From Thalassobaculum litoreum DSM 18839 (GTDB lineage: Bacteria > Pseudomonadota > Alphaproteobacteria > Thalassobaculales > Thalassobaculaceae), in assembly GCF_900102465.1 (NCBI RefSeq), contig NZ_FNBW01000002.1:360610-424609 (forward strand): a DNA stretch of 64,000 nucleotides. The letters run 5' to 3'. The translations under genes and the position numbers were made by a program. Below the pieces are notes generated by a model, which was given only the letters and a program-made list of their open reading frames with translations, had not been told where the DNA came from and did not search any database. Shown piece after piece: positions 36,551-45,387 of the stretch. Positions within the stretch are counted from its first letter, which is position 1; the number at the start of each line of letters is the position of its first letter.

Positions 36551-37525
36551 ATGACATCCAGGGATCCCAGGGCCGACCGTCGCGTCGGCTATGCGCGCAT
36601 GCTGATCGACCAGGGCGACCTGGCCGGCGCGCTGTCGCTGCTCGACCAGACGCGGGAACTGGCGCCGGACTGGGTCGATCTGATCGTCCTGACCGGCGAG
36701 ACCCAGGCCAGGCTGGGCCTGCGGGACGAGGCGGTGGCCAGCTTCCGGCGCTATCTCGGCCTCAGCGATGCGGACCGCCATGGGGCGATGCTCCATCTCG
36801 CCCTGCTCGGCGCAGCCCCGGCGCCGGACATGACGCAGACGCCCTATGTCCGGGCGCTGTTCGACGACTTCTCCGACCGGTTCGATCGCTCGCTGCTGCA
36901 GGATCTCGCCTATCGGGGGCCGGCCCTGGCGGCCGAGCTGATCGGCACCGGCGGGCCGGACGGCCTGGGCAGCGTGCTGGATCTCGGCTGCGGCACCGGT
37001 CTGGTCGGCGAACGCCTGCGCGTGCACTGCGCCTGGCTCGACGGCATCGACCTGTCGGACGGCATGCTGGAGAAGGCGCGGGCGAAGAAAATCTATGACG
37101 GCCTGTACCAGGGCGACGTCGCCGCCTTCCTGTTCGACCCGCCGCGGCTCTACGACTGGATCGTCGCCGTCGATGTGCTGAACTATGTGGGCGCGCTGGA
37201 TCAGGTCATGACCGGTCTCGGCCTGGCCCTGCGTTCCGGTGGCCGTGCCGTCTTCACCGTGGAGGCGCTGGACACGTCCGGCGCGGCCGAGCGCGAGGTG
37301 ATGCGCCTGCTGCCGACCCTGCGCTACGGCCATTCGGCCGAGTACGTGCGGGCGATGGCGGCGGCGGCCCGGCTGACCGTGCTCGACCAGCGCACCGAGG
37401 TCCTGCGCCTGGAGGCAGGCAAGCCGCTGTCGGCGCATGTCTTCACCGTGCAGCGTCCGGCCGACGGCGCGGTCGTGGCGGCCGGGTCGGGCGAGCTGGA
37501 TCCGGAGCCCAGGATCAGCTCCTGA
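36551..37525 (+). CDS. TPR-fused SAM-dependent methyltransferase, 324 aa
   Basis: Residues 12-90 form two to three TPR-like helical repeats (YARMLIDQGDLAGALSLLDQTRELAP; VLTGETQARLGLRDEAVASFRRYL). The remainder is a class I methyltransferase: motif I SVLDLGCGTGLVGERL, an acidic loop GIDLSDGMLEKAR and a LRSGGRAVFTVEAL strand. YVRALFDDFSDRFDRSLL before motif I is a signature of the group often found with TPR-methyltransferase proteins of alphaproteobacteria. The substrate is unknown. The gene stands alone after btaB. Confidence 0.8.
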   Translation: MTSRDPRADRRVGYARMLIDQGDLAGALSLLDQTRELAPDWVDLIVLTGETQARLGLRDEAVASFRRYLGLSDADRHGAMLHLALLGAAPAPDMTQTPYVRALFDDFSDRFDRSLLQDLAYRGPALAAELIGTGGPDGLGSVLDLGCGTGLVGERLRVHCAWLDGIDLSDGMLEKARAKKIYDGLYQGDVAAFLFDPPRLYDWIVAVDVLNYVGALDQVMTGLGLALRSGGRAVFTVEALDTSGAAEREVMRLLPTLRYGHSAEYVRAMAAAARLTVLDQRTEVLRLEAGKPLSAHVFTVQRPADGAVVAAGSGELDPEPRISS

Positions 37526-37636
37526 CCGTACGTCCCCGCGGTCTCGCGTCGAAATCGAGCCGCCGCGCGGCATATGCTGGGGCGTGTTCCTTCCCCGGTC
37601 GGCCGGAGGCGGCCGCCATGATCCCCGGAGACCCGC

Positions 37637-37993
37637 GTGACCCCGACCATGAGCTATCTGCTGCCGCCGCTGATGCTGGTGGCGTCCAACGTCTTCATGA
37701 CCTTCGCCTGGTACGGCCACCTGAAGTTCAAGGCCACGCCGCTGCTCGTCGTGATCCTGGTGAGCTGGGGCATCGCGCTGGCGGAATACTGTCTGGCGGT
37801 GCCGGCCAACCGGATCGGCCACGGGGTCTACAGCGCCGCTCAGCTCAAGACGATCCAGGAGATCATCACCATCGCCGTCTTCGTGGCGTTCTCCTTCCTG
37901 TACCTGAAGGAGAGCATCGCCCCGAGTCAGCTCCTCGGCCTGGCGATGATCGCCGGCGGCGCGGCGCTGGTGTTCTTCAAGCCCTGGGGGTGA
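37637..37993 (+). CDS. DUF486 family small membrane protein, 118 aa
   Basis: Four predicted transmembrane segments occupy almost the whole protein: YLLPPLMLVASNVFMTFAWYG, LLVVILVSWGIALAEYCLAVP, IITIAVFVAFSFLYL and LLGLAMIAGGAALVFF. The sequence between the second and third (ANRIGHGVYSAAQLKTIQEI) is the DUF486 signature, and the family belongs to the drug/metabolite transporter superfamily as a half-size member. Substrate unknown. GTG at 37637 with CGGAG six bases before is preferred over the ATG at 37649. A perfect inverted repeat follows. Confidence 0.85.
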   Translation: MTPTMSYLLPPLMLVASNVFMTFAWYGHLKFKATPLLVVILVSWGIALAEYCLAVPANRIGHGVYSAAQLKTIQEIITIAVFVAFSFLYLKESIAPSQLLGLAMIAGGAALVFFKPWG

Positions 37994-38002
37994 CGGTGCC
38001 CT

Positions 38003-38047
38003 CCCCCTCTCGTCTTCCTGACCTTGCGCCGGCAAGACGAGAGGGGG
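38003..38047. terminator. Perfect 14-bp inverted repeat between convergent genes
   Basis: CCCCCTCTCGTCTT (38003-38016) and AAGACGAGAGGGGG (38034-38047) pair perfectly around a 17-base loop. It sits directly between the ends of the DUF486 and CitE-like genes and probably stops transcription from both sides, although neither side has a T-run. Confidence 0.55.
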
Positions 38048-38062
38048 ATGCGGGGAAGTCGC

Positions 38063-38959
38063 CTACCGTTTCAGCCGCGCGGCCACCGCCATGATCCGCT
38101 CGGCGCGGTCGACGATCGGCTTGTCGATCATCTTACCCTTGTAGGCCACCGCGCCCTTGCCCTGGGCCAGCGCGTCCTTGAAGGCCGCGAGCAGACCCTC
38201 GGCATTGGCGATCTCCTCCTCGCTCGGCGTGAAGGCGGCGTTCAGCACCGGGATCTGCGCCGGGTGGATGCCCATCCCGCCTTCCGAGCCGTTGCGCCGT
38301 CCCTGCTCCGCGCCGCGGCGGAAGGCGTCGAGATCGCTGAACTCGGCGATCGAACCGGGATAGCCGAGCGGGATGACGCCCGCCTCCCGCGCCGCCAGCC
38401 GCACCAGCGCATCATAGGGATCGAGCACGGCGGGGTCAGGCTCCGGCAGGCCGAGATCGGCGGCCATGTCCTCGCCCCCCAGGGTGATCGCCGCCACCCG
38501 CGGGCTGGCCTTGGCGATGGCCCGGGCCTCGTGCACGCCCTTGGCGGTCTCCACCAGCACGGCATAGCGCACATGGCCGACCGGCAGGCCCCGCTCGGCC
38601 TCCAGCTCGCCGACCACCTCGTCGATGGCGCGGATATGGTCGGCGCTGTCCACCTTGGGCAGGCAGAGCGCGTCCAGGCCCGGGATCACGGCGGCCTCCA
38701 GGTCGGCGATCGCCAGCCGCCAGGGCCGGTTGATGCGGACCATGACCTCGACCGTCCCCGCCTTGGCCACGGTGGCGATGGAGCCCGGCAGAGCCGCCCG
38801 TGCCTCTTCCTTGCGGTCCGGCGGGATCGAGTCCTCGACATCGAGGATCACCACGTCCGCACCGCGTTCGCCTGCCTTGGCGACGAAGCGGTCGGCATTG
38901 GCCGGGACGTAGAGCAGCGACCGCCACAGAGGTGCCGCGCGGGAAGATTCAGCGGTCAT
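38063..38959 (-). CDS. CitE-like CoA-ester lyase (HpcH/HpaI family), 298 aa
   Basis: The enzyme belongs to the group that cleaves or hydrolyses C4-C6 3-hydroxyacyl-CoA esters (malyl-, methylmalyl-, citramalyl-CoA lyases). Visible landmarks are RSLLYVPANADRFVAKA, LDVEDSIPPDRK, the CoA-binding VRINRPW (about residues 74-80), LVETAKGV with the metal-binding Glu, and GGEDMAADLG. It starts at 38959, sharing one base with the stop of the CoA-transferase gene (TGATG), so the pair is translationally coupled. The substrate is probably a CoA ester formed by that transferase. Confidence 0.88.
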   Translation of the reverse strand: MTAESSRAAPLWRSLLYVPANADRFVAKAGERGADVVILDVEDSIPPDRKEEARAALPGSIATVAKAGTVEVMVRINRPWRLAIADLEAAVIPGLDALCLPKVDSADHIRAIDEVVGELEAERGLPVGHVRYAVLVETAKGVHEARAIAKASPRVAAITLGGEDMAADLGLPEPDPAVLDPYDALVRLAAREAGVIPLGYPGSIAEFSDLDAFRRGAEQGRRNGSEGGMGIHPAQIPVLNAAFTPSEEEIANAEGLLAAFKDALAQGKGAVAYKGKMIDKPIVDRAERIMAVAARLKR

Positions 38960-40167
38960 CAGATCAGTCCTTTCGCCCGCAGGGCATCGGTTTCGTGGCC
39001 GAGTGCGGGCCAGATTTCCTCGTTGTGCTCGCCCAGTTCCGGCGCCGGCGTGCGGAGCTGCGCCGGGCTGCCCGACATGCGCGGGATCACGTTGTGCATG
39101 GCGATCCGTCCGGCATCGGCATCCGGCATGGAGACGATGGCCTCCCGGTCGATCGGATAGGGATGTTCGGCGAGTTCGCCCACATCCGGCACCGCACCCA
39201 CGGTGACGCCCGCCTCCTCGAAGATCGCCAGGTTCTCCGCCTGGGTCCGCTCGGCCATGAAGGCGCCGACGATGGGGTCCAGCTCGTGGCGGTTGGCGAC
39301 CCGGTCGGTATTGGTGCGGAACCTCGGGTCGTCCACCAGATCGCCGCGGCCGATGGTGCGCAGCAACCGCTGCGCCATGGCCTGCATGGACGCGCTGAGC
39401 GCCACGTACTTGCCGTCCTTGCAGCGGTAAACGTTGCGCGGGGCCGACTGGTTCGACAGCGACCCGGTGCGTTCGGGGACCGTCTGCGTGAGGTCGTAAT
39501 TGGCGACGATCGGGCCCAGCACCGAATGGACCGGCTCGAACAGCGACAGGTCGATCACCTGCCCCGGCCCGTTCTTCACCTCGATCTCGCGGATCGCGAC
39601 CATGGCGGAGAAGGCGCCGTAGAGGCCGGCGATCATGTCGGCCAGGGCCAGCGGCGGCAGCACCGGCGGCCGGTCGGCGAAGCCGTTCATGGCGGCGAAC
39701 CCGCTCATCGCCTCGACCAGCGAGCCAAAGCCCGGGCGATGCGACCACATCCCGTCCTGACCCCAGCCGGAGATCCGGATGATGATCAGGTTAGGGTTGC
39801 GCGCCAGCAGCACGTCCGGACCGAGCCCCATCTTCTCCAGCGTGCCGGGCTTGAAGTTCTCCACCAGCACCCGCGCCGAGGCGACCAGATCGAGCATCAG
39901 ATCGATGGCGCCTTCCTGGCGGAAATTCAGGGTCACGCTCTTCTTGTTGCGGCAGATCACCTTCCAGTGGGTCGTGACCCCGGCGGTGTTCCAGGCCCGC
40001 AGGTCGTCGCCGCCGTCCGGCTTCTCGATCTTGATGACCTCGGCCCCGTGATCGGCCAGCAGATGGGTCACCGCGTTGCCCGCGACCAGGCGCGACATGT
40101 CGAGGACACGAATTCCATCCAGGGCGCCGGGAACGTCGCCCACCCACTCCTTCTCGACGCCACTCAT
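38959..40167 (-). CDS. CaiB/BaiF family CoA-transferase, 402 aa
   Basis: A class III CoA-transferase that moves CoA between carboxylic acids through an aspartyl-CoA anhydride; the nucleophile should be Asp177 in LALADMIAGLYGAF. Other markers are GIRVLDMSRLVAGN, GAEVIKIEKPDGGDDLR, and NFRQEGAIDLMLDLVASARVLVENFKPGTLEKMGL. It is the fourth gene of a five-gene minus-strand cluster and overlaps the lyase gene by one base. In known pathways such pairs activate and cleave dicarboxylates such as itaconate or mesaconate, but other acids are possible. Confidence 0.93.
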   Translation of the reverse strand: MSGVEKEWVGDVPGALDGIRVLDMSRLVAGNAVTHLLADHGAEVIKIEKPDGGDDLRAWNTAGVTTHWKVICRNKKSVTLNFRQEGAIDLMLDLVASARVLVENFKPGTLEKMGLGPDVLLARNPNLIIIRISGWGQDGMWSHRPGFGSLVEAMSGFAAMNGFADRPPVLPPLALADMIAGLYGAFSAMVAIREIEVKNGPGQVIDLSLFEPVHSVLGPIVANYDLTQTVPERTGSLSNQSAPRNVYRCKDGKYVALSASMQAMAQRLLRTIGRGDLVDDPRFRTNTDRVANRHELDPIVGAFMAERTQAENLAIFEEAGVTVGAVPDVGELAEHPYPIDREAIVSMPDADAGRIAMHNVIPRMSGSPAQLRTPAPELGEHNEEIWPALGHETDALRAKGLI

Positions 40168-40248
40168 GCGTCCATTTCCTCCAGATTCCGGATTATCGCG
40201 GCGGCGGAGAACCCGCCGACCCGTCTCAATCTCTTCAGCTTATGTTTT

Positions 40249-41349
40249 TCATCCCTGGGCCCGGCGGTCCAGTGCATACCTTTCCACCGCATCCGGATCG
40301 AACCGGAAGCCCAGACCCGGCACGTCGGGGATCAGCAGGTCGCCGTCCACCAGCTCAACCTGCTCGCTGAACAGCGGCCGGAACCAGGGCATGTGCTCGG
40401 CGTAGCTGATGTTCGACACCGCGCCGCAGATCTGCAGGCAATGCTCGGTGAACAGATGCGGGCTGACCGGCACGTCGTAGGACGCCGCCATGTTGGCGAC
40501 GCGGATCCATTCGGTGATGCCGCCGACCCGCTCCAGATCCGGCATCAGCACGTCGGCCGACTTGCGCTCGAGCATGTCGCGGAAACCGTAGCGGCCGTAT
40601 TCGGTCTCGCCGCTGGCGATCGGCGTGTCGATCTCCGCGGCCACCCGGGCCGAGCCCTCCAGGTCGTAGGCCTGCACCGGCTCCTCGAACCAGACCAGGT
40701 TGAAGTCCTCCAGCCGCCGGCCGAGGCGGGTGGCATGGGGGACGCTCAGGCCCTGGTTGGCGTCGGCCATCAGGTCCACCTTCGGCCCGATGGCGTCGCG
40801 CACGGCGGCGACCCGCTCGATATCCTCGCCGATATCCGGCTTGCCGATGCGCATCTTCATGGCCTGGAAGCCCTGGTCGAGGAAGTCGCGGGCCTGGGCC
40901 TGGAGTTCGGGGATCGTCATCGACGCCCAGAGCCCGCCCGAGGCATAGGTCCGCACCCGGTCGCGCCGGCGGCCGAGCAGGCGGGACACCGAGGCGCCGA
41001 GCGACTGGCCGAGGATGTCCCAGCAGGCCCAGTCGATCGCGGCGATGCCGAACAGCGACACGCCCTTATGGCCGAGGAAGTTGATCTCGCCCCACATCTC
41101 GTCGAACCGGGCGGTGGTGTCGCGCGGGTCCTTGCCGATCATCCGCTCGCCCAGCATCCGGGTGATGGCGTCGAGCACCGGCAGGCGGTGGGCGCCGATG
41201 GCCCAGAGATAGCTTTCCCCGGTGATGCCCTCGTCGGTGTCGAGCCAGACCAGCAGGCCGGCCACTCCCTCGATGCGATGGATGGCGGTGCCGATCGGTT
41301 TGTCGAACGGAATCTCGATGGCGCGGGTGCGCAGGCCGGTGATCTTCAC
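40249..41349 (-). CDS. Mandelate racemase/enolase-superfamily enzyme, 366 aa
   Basis: An (alpha/beta)7-beta-barrel enzyme that abstracts the proton alpha to a carboxylate. The mandelate-racemase-type catalytic set is visible: KMR with Lys165, metal ligands Asp196 (DANQG), Glu222 (FEEP) and Glu248 (GETE), the DLERVGG Asp271, and the general base His298 in SPHLFTEH. This combination fits sugar-acid dehydratases and racemases rather than muconate cycloisomerases. The SDR gene ends 11 bp upstream, and the CoA-transferase begins 81 bp downstream, so these are probably one operon. The substrate is unknown. Confidence 0.92.
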   Translation of the reverse strand: MKITGLRTRAIEIPFDKPIGTAIHRIEGVAGLLVWLDTDEGITGESYLWAIGAHRLPVLDAITRMLGERMIGKDPRDTTARFDEMWGEINFLGHKGVSLFGIAAIDWACWDILGQSLGASVSRLLGRRRDRVRTYASGGLWASMTIPELQAQARDFLDQGFQAMKMRIGKPDIGEDIERVAAVRDAIGPKVDLMADANQGLSVPHATRLGRRLEDFNLVWFEEPVQAYDLEGSARVAAEIDTPIASGETEYGRYGFRDMLERKSADVLMPDLERVGGITEWIRVANMAASYDVPVSPHLFTEHCLQICGAVSNISYAEHMPWFRPLFSEQVELVDGDLLIPDVPGLGFRFDPDAVERYALDRRAQG

Positions 41350-41360
41350 GGGGGGGCTCC

Positions 41361-42080
41361 TCAGACGTTCTGGCCGGACGGCAGGACCATGATCCGCGGG
41401 ATCAGCACCGAGGCCGGCTGCTCCACCGCGAAGACCACCGCCCGGGCGACGTCGGCCGGGGTCAGCGGCTGCGGGACGCTTTGCGCGATCTCCGGGCGGA
41501 CCTCGTAGTCGCGGTGCAGGTCGGTGCGCACCAGCCCCGGCTCGACCACCGCGACCCGGACGCCGGTTCCCGCCAGTTCCATGCGCAGGGATTCCGCCAG
41601 CGCCTCGACCGCGTATTTGGTCGCCGCATAGGGGCCGGCATTCGGCCGGGTCTTGGTGCCCAGCACCGAGCCGGTGAACAGCATGTCGCCGCCGCCCGCC
41701 TTCTTCATGTGGCGCAGGGCGGTGTAGGCGAAGCGAAAGGTGGCGTCGATATTGACCCGCAGCATGTCGGACATCGCGTCCAGGTCGATGTCGTCGACCG
41801 GGCCGCTGGCGATCAGCCCGGCATTGGCGAAGGCGATGTCCATCCGACCAAAGCGCTTCATGGCGAGGTCGACCAGGGCGTCGGGTGTAGCCGGATCGGC
41901 GATGTCGCCGGCCAGCACGTCGCAGTTCGGCAGACGGGCGGCATGGGCCTGCAGGATCTCGCCGCGGCGGCCGTGCAGCACCAGCTTCACGCCGCGTTCG
42001 GACAGCGCCTCGGCGGTGGCGAGGCCGATCCCGCTGGTCGCGCCGGTGATGACGGCGACCTTGCCTTCAAGACCGCTCAT
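41361..42080 (-). CDS. Short-chain dehydrogenase/reductase, 239 aa
   Basis: A classical SDR with a TGATSGIG cofactor motif (residues 12-19), NAG at 86-88, and catalytic Ser138, Tyr151 and Lys155. His37-Gly-Arg-Arg after the second strand favours NADP over NAD, an inference. The start at 42080 follows a GGGAGGGACC site and overlaps the stop of the cysteine-rich gene by four bases. It is the second gene of the cluster; it could oxidise a hydroxy acid before the enolase-superfamily enzyme acts. The substrate is not known. Confidence 0.9.
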   Translation of the reverse strand: MSGLEGKVAVITGATSGIGLATAEALSERGVKLVLHGRRGEILQAHAARLPNCDVLAGDIADPATPDALVDLAMKRFGRMDIAFANAGLIASGPVDDIDLDAMSDMLRVNIDATFRFAYTALRHMKKAGGGDMLFTGSVLGTKTRPNAGPYAATKYAVEALAESLRMELAGTGVRVAVVEPGLVRTDLHRDYEVRPEIAQSVPQPLTPADVARAVVFAVEQPASVLIPRIMVLPSGQNV

Positions 42081-42616
42081 GGTCCCTCCCTGGGTTTGGT
42101 TTGTTCTTTGAGCGGTGCCAGAATGGCCGAGATCAAGGGCTCGTGCCAACGCATGAACTGCGCGGTCTCGGCATCGATCTCGACGCGACCGGTCCGGCGG
42201 AAGGCGTCGGCGACCGGATCGAGCCGCGCGGCGAGCTCCACTGCCTCCGGCGACCCCTCCCGGCGCAGGGCGACGATCAGCATGCGCAGACGCGCCAACT
42301 CGCGAAAGCCGAGCAGATGGCCCGCGGCGCCGGCGACCATCGGCGGCGTCCACGGCCCCCATTCGGCGCGCAGCCGGTCGCTGACGACCGGGCCGGCCCC
42401 GTAGCAGTCATACGCGCGGCAGATCGGGAAGCCTTCCGCCTCCAGGCGCTCGAAGACGGAGCAGCGGAAGTCGTCGTTCAGGTGACAGCAGACAGTATCG
42501 GACGCCTTGACGGCCGGAAACCCGGCCGCCGGCTGATGAGCAAGCGCGACGCAGCACAGACCAAAGCACTGGGCGCAGTCAGTCGGCCACCCGCCGTCCT
42601 CGGCACCTCTCCCCAT
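42077..42616 (-). CDS. Cysteine-rich N-terminal domain protein, 179 aa
   Basis: Residues 14-75 have nine cysteines: CAQCFGLCC (14-22), CC (43-44), then Cys52, Cys66 and Cys71 in a YDCYGAG element. This matches, from memory of the family, the metal-binding-like module found before pentapeptide repeats in some actinobacterial proteins, but no pentapeptides follow here. Residues 85-175 are helical and carry no recognised motif. It overlaps the SDR gene by four bases (ATGA). It may bind zinc or iron-sulfur; the biological role is unknown, but the operon position suggests a link to the metabolic genes downstream. Confidence 0.7.
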   Translation of the reverse strand: MGRGAEDGGWPTDCAQCFGLCCVALAHQPAAGFPAVKASDTVCCHLNDDFRCSVFERLEAEGFPICRAYDCYGAGPVVSDRLRAEWGPWTPPMVAGAAGHLLGFRELARLRMLIVALRREGSPEAVELAARLDPVADAFRRTGRVEIDAETAQFMRWHEPLISAILAPLKEQTKPREGP

Positions 42617-42813
42617 GCACCCATTCTAGAGCCAAATCCGACCGTATCGACTCATTTCATGATTCAATACGGTCGGTGAATTTGTCTCTAAAACAATAAG
42701 ATCGAGCAGGTTCACGCACGCTGACGCGATCACGAAGCGATCCCGTCACCGCACGATCTGCTCTAGGCGGCAGGGGCAGTCGATGGAACCGGTTTCGAAG
42801 AGGCGGCGGGACC
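42617..42813. repeat. Two nested inverted repeats in gap before dienelactone hydrolase gene end
   Basis: The first dyad pairs CCGACCGTAT at 42638-42647 with ATACGGTCGG at 42667-42676, perfectly over 10 bp. The second is nested: GAGCAG (42704-42709) with CTGCTC (42758-42763), TGACG (42722-42726) with CGTCA (42744-42748) and a GATC pair inside. Neither has a T-run. No gene is seen in this 197-bp gap. Confidence 0.6.
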
Positions 42814-43482
42814 TCAGCCCATATGCTGCTTGAAGAACTCCAGGGTGCGCTCGCGGGCGATCTCCGCACTCTTCGGCTCGTAGCTGCCGCGGGCGTCGCA
42901 GTTGAAGCCGTGGCCGGCCGGGTAGACATGCACCGGCAGGTCCGGATGCGCCTGGCGCAGCTTCTCGACCTCATCCATCGGGATCGCGTGGTCCTGCTCG
43001 CCGAAATGGAAGATCACCGGGCATTTCGGCTGCAGGTCGACCAGACCGCCGATGCCGCCGCCGTAGTAGCTGGAGGCGACGGAGAAGCCGTCGAGCTTGG
43101 TCGCGGCGAGCCAGGTCAGGGTACCGCCCCAGCAGTAGCCGACCACGCCGACCCGGCCGGCCGAGCGCACGGCATCGGCGGCGGCGGCGATGTCCAGCAG
43201 CGGATCGTCGTTGCCGACCTTGGCCCGGATCTCGCGGCCCTCGGTGACATCGTCCTCGTCATAGCCGAGGTCGATGCCCGGCTTGTAGCGGTCGTACAGG
43301 GCCGGGCAGATCGCCAGATAGCCGTCCTCGGCAAAGGCGTCGGCCACGCTCTTCATGTGGCTGTTCACGCCGAAGATCTCCTGGATCACCACCAGGCCGC
43401 CGCGCGGCTTGCCGGACGGCTGGGCGAGGTAGGCGTCGAACGCGTGCCCGTCGGACGCCTTCAGCTTGAGCGTGTCGGCCAT
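42814..43482 (-). CDS. Dienelactone hydrolase family protein, 222 aa
   Basis: The family hydrolyses dienelactones in chloroaromatic breakdown, but many members act on other lactones or esters. The Cys117-Asp164-His191 triad is present: GYCWGG, FGEQDHAI and AGHGFNC. The strand IQEIFGVNSHMKSVADAFAEDGY near residue 33-55 is the family signature. The start at 43482 is preceded by GAGGGGAAC (RC). It lies 24 bp downstream of the ychF stop in the same direction, though it is probably not functionally linked. Confidence 0.9.
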   Translation of the reverse strand: MADTLKLKASDGHAFDAYLAQPSGKPRGGLVVIQEIFGVNSHMKSVADAFAEDGYLAICPALYDRYKPGIDLGYDEDDVTEGREIRAKVGNDDPLLDIAAAADAVRSAGRVGVVGYCWGGTLTWLAATKLDGFSVASSYYGGGIGGLVDLQPKCPVIFHFGEQDHAIPMDEVEKLRQAHPDLPVHVYPAGHGFNCDARGSYEPKSAEIARERTLEFFKQHMG

Positions 43483-43506
43483 GAAGTTCCCCTCGGATAA
43501 CTGTGA

Positions 43507-44610
43507 TCAGACGTTGAAGCGGAAATGGAAGACGTCGCCATCCTGCACCACGTATTCGGAGCCTTCCACCCGCATCTTGCCGGCGTCCTTGGCCCCCTGC
43601 TCGCCGCCGGTGGCGACGTAGTCGGCGAAGGAGATGGTCTCCGCCCGGATGAAGCCGCGCTGGAAGTCGGTATGGATCTCGCCGGCCGCTTCCGGTGCCT
43701 TCGCGCCCCGGCGCACGGTCCAGGCCCGCGCCTCCTTGGGACCGACGGTGAAGAAGGTCAGCAGGTCGAGCAGCTTGTAGCCGGCACGGATCAGCTTGGT
43801 CAGCCCCGGCTCGTCCAGGTCCAGGCTGTCCAGGAACTCCCGCTTCTCCTCCGGATCGGTGAGCTGGGCGATCTCGGACTCGATGGCGGCGGAGATCACG
43901 ACGGCTTCGGCCCCTTCGGCCGCAGCCTTCTCGGCCACCTTGGCGGACAGCGCGTTGCCGATGCCGGCATTCTCTTCCTCCACGTTGCACACGTAGAGCA
44001 CCGGCTTGGCGGACAGGAGCTGCATCAGCTTGAACTGCCGGGTCTCCTCGGCGTCCAGGTCGGCCAGCATCAGCCGGGCCGGCTTGCCGTCGCGCAGCAG
44101 CTCGACCGCCTTCTGGGCCAGCGGCATCAGCGCCTTGGCTTCCTTGTCCTGGCCGCGTACCCGCTTCTCCAGCGCAACGATGCGCTTCTCCAGGCTCTCC
44201 AGGTCGGCGAGCATCAGCTCGGTCTCAACCGTCTCGGCGTCGCGGATCGGATCGACCGAGCCGTCCACATGGGTCACGTCGCCCTCGAAGCAGCGCAGCA
44301 CATGGACGATGGCGTGGGTCTCGCGGATGTTGGCCAGGAACTGGTTGCCCAGCCCCTCGCCCTTGCTCGCCCCCTTCACCAGGCCGGCGATGTCCACGAA
44401 CTCGATCTGGGTCGGCAGGATCTTGGCCGATTTGGCGATGCGCGCCAGATCGTCGAGACGCGGATCCGGTACCGCCACCCGACCGGTATTCGGCTCGATG
44501 GTGCAGAACGGGTAGTTCGCCGCCTCGGCCGCCGCGGTGGCGGTCAGCGCGTTGAAAAGCGTCGACTTGCCCACATTGGGCAGGCCGACGATGCCGCAGT
44601 TGAAGCCCAT
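43507..44610 (-). CDS. ychF: Redox-regulated ATPase YchF
   Basis: YchF is a universally conserved Obg-type P-loop protein that binds the ribosome and, unusually, prefers ATP over GTP. G1 is [12 protein letters not shown] (residues 8-19), G3 is [20 protein letters not shown], and the G4 position reads NVEE rather than NKxD, the basis of ATP preference. A TGS-like domain ends the protein ([32 protein letters not shown]). The start at 44610 (MGFNCGIVG) has GGAG upstream; an earlier codon has no site. pth lies just upstream, four bases away, as is common. Confidence 0.97.
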   Translation of the reverse strand: MGFNCGIVGLPNVGKSTLFNALTATAAAEAANYPFCTIEPNTGRVAVPDPRLDDLARIAKSAKILPTQIEFVDIAGLVKGASKGEGLGNQFLANIRETHAIVHVLRCFEGDVTHVDGSVDPIRDAETVETELMLADLESLEKRIVALEKRVRGQDKEAKALMPLAQKAVELLRDGKPARLMLADLDAEETRQFKLMQLLSAKPVLYVCNVEEENAGIGNALSAKVAEKAAAEGAEAVVISAAIESEIAQLTDPEEKREFLDSLDLDEPGLTKLIRAGYKLLDLLTFFTVGPKEARAWTVRRGAKAPEAAGEIHTDFQRGFIRAETISFADYVATGGEQGAKDAGKMRVEGSEYVVQDGDVFHFRFNV

Positions 44611-44614
44611 GGGC

Positions 44615-45265
44615 TCACGCTCCGTCGCTGGCTGGAGTGTCTTTCGGTGTGTCTGTCGTCTTGTCCGGCGCGGGTTTAGCCGGTTTCGGCGGCGGGGGGA
44701 ACACGGCATGGGCCACCAGGCTCATGAACCGGGCCTCGTCGCCGCGCACCAGCTCGCCCACTTCCCGGGCCACCGCGTCGATCAGGGTCTCCAGCCACGC
44801 GCTCCGCTCCACCTTGGCGAAGTCGGAGAGCACGTAGCTGTGGACCTTGTTCTTGTCGCCCGGATGACCGATCCCGAGCCGCACCCGGCGGTAGTTCGTG
44901 TCGATATGCCGGTCGATGTCGCGGATGCCGTTATGGCCGCCGGAGCCGCCGCCGCGCTTCAGGCGCATCTTGCCGGGCACCAGGTCGAGCTCGTCGTAGA
45001 ACACGGAGACCGCGTCCACCGGCAGCTTGAAGAACCGCACCGCCTCGCCGACCGAGCGGCCGCTCTCGTTCATGAAGGTCATCGGCTTCAGGGCCATGAC
45101 CTTCTCGCCGGCGATCACGCCTTCGCTGGCCAGCCCCTGAAAGCGGGCGCGCCAGGGGCCGAAACTGTGGCGGCGGGCGATCTCGTCCACCGCCATGAAA
45201 CCGATATTGTGGCGATTGCCTTCGTATTTCGGTCCGGGATTGCCGAGGCCGACGAACAGCAGCAT
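44615..45265 (-). CDS. pth: Peptidyl-tRNA hydrolase
   Basis: Pth cleaves peptidyl-tRNAs released prematurely from ribosomes. The 216-aa sequence begins [20 protein letters not shown], with the catalytic His20-like residue in [17 protein letters not shown], and the [26 protein letters not shown] segment that holds the second conserved His. The C-terminal 25 residues are a Pro/Lys-rich tail not needed for the fold. It is translated just before ychF with four bases between them. It begins 122 bp past the rplY stop; a terminator separates the two. Confidence 0.97.
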   Translation of the reverse strand: MLLFVGLGNPGPKYEGNRHNIGFMAVDEIARRHSFGPWRARFQGLASEGVIAGEKVMALKPMTFMNESGRSVGEAVRFFKLPVDAVSVFYDELDLVPGKMRLKRGGGSGGHNGIRDIDRHIDTNYRRVRLGIGHPGDKNKVHSYVLSDFAKVERSAWLETLIDAVAREVGELVRGDEARFMSLVAHAVFPPPPKPAKPAPDKTTDTPKDTPASDGA

Positions 45266-45327
45266 GGGGAATCCTCGCGCTTCGGAAAGATCAGGCTGGT
45301 GATGCCATCCGGAGGCTCAAAATGCCA

Positions 45328-45360
45328 GCGCCCGCGATCCGGGGTCTGGATCGCGGGCGC
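45328..45360 (-). terminator. Rho-independent terminator for rplY
   Basis: Minus-strand GCGCCCGCGATCC pairs perfectly (13 bp) with GGATCGCGGGCGC around AGACCCC, followed by TGGCATTTTGAG. Confidence 0.8.
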
Positions 45361-45387
45361 CGAAGCTCATGCGGAAGGGCGCGGAGA

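Noticed and set aside
38800..41508. 902-codon open frame on the plus strand opposite the lyase, CoA-transferase and enolase-superfamily genes
   Set aside because: It runs antisense to three genes with clear catalytic motifs; its protein is Arg/His/Gly/Pro-rich without any domain pattern, as expected from high-GC antisense frames.
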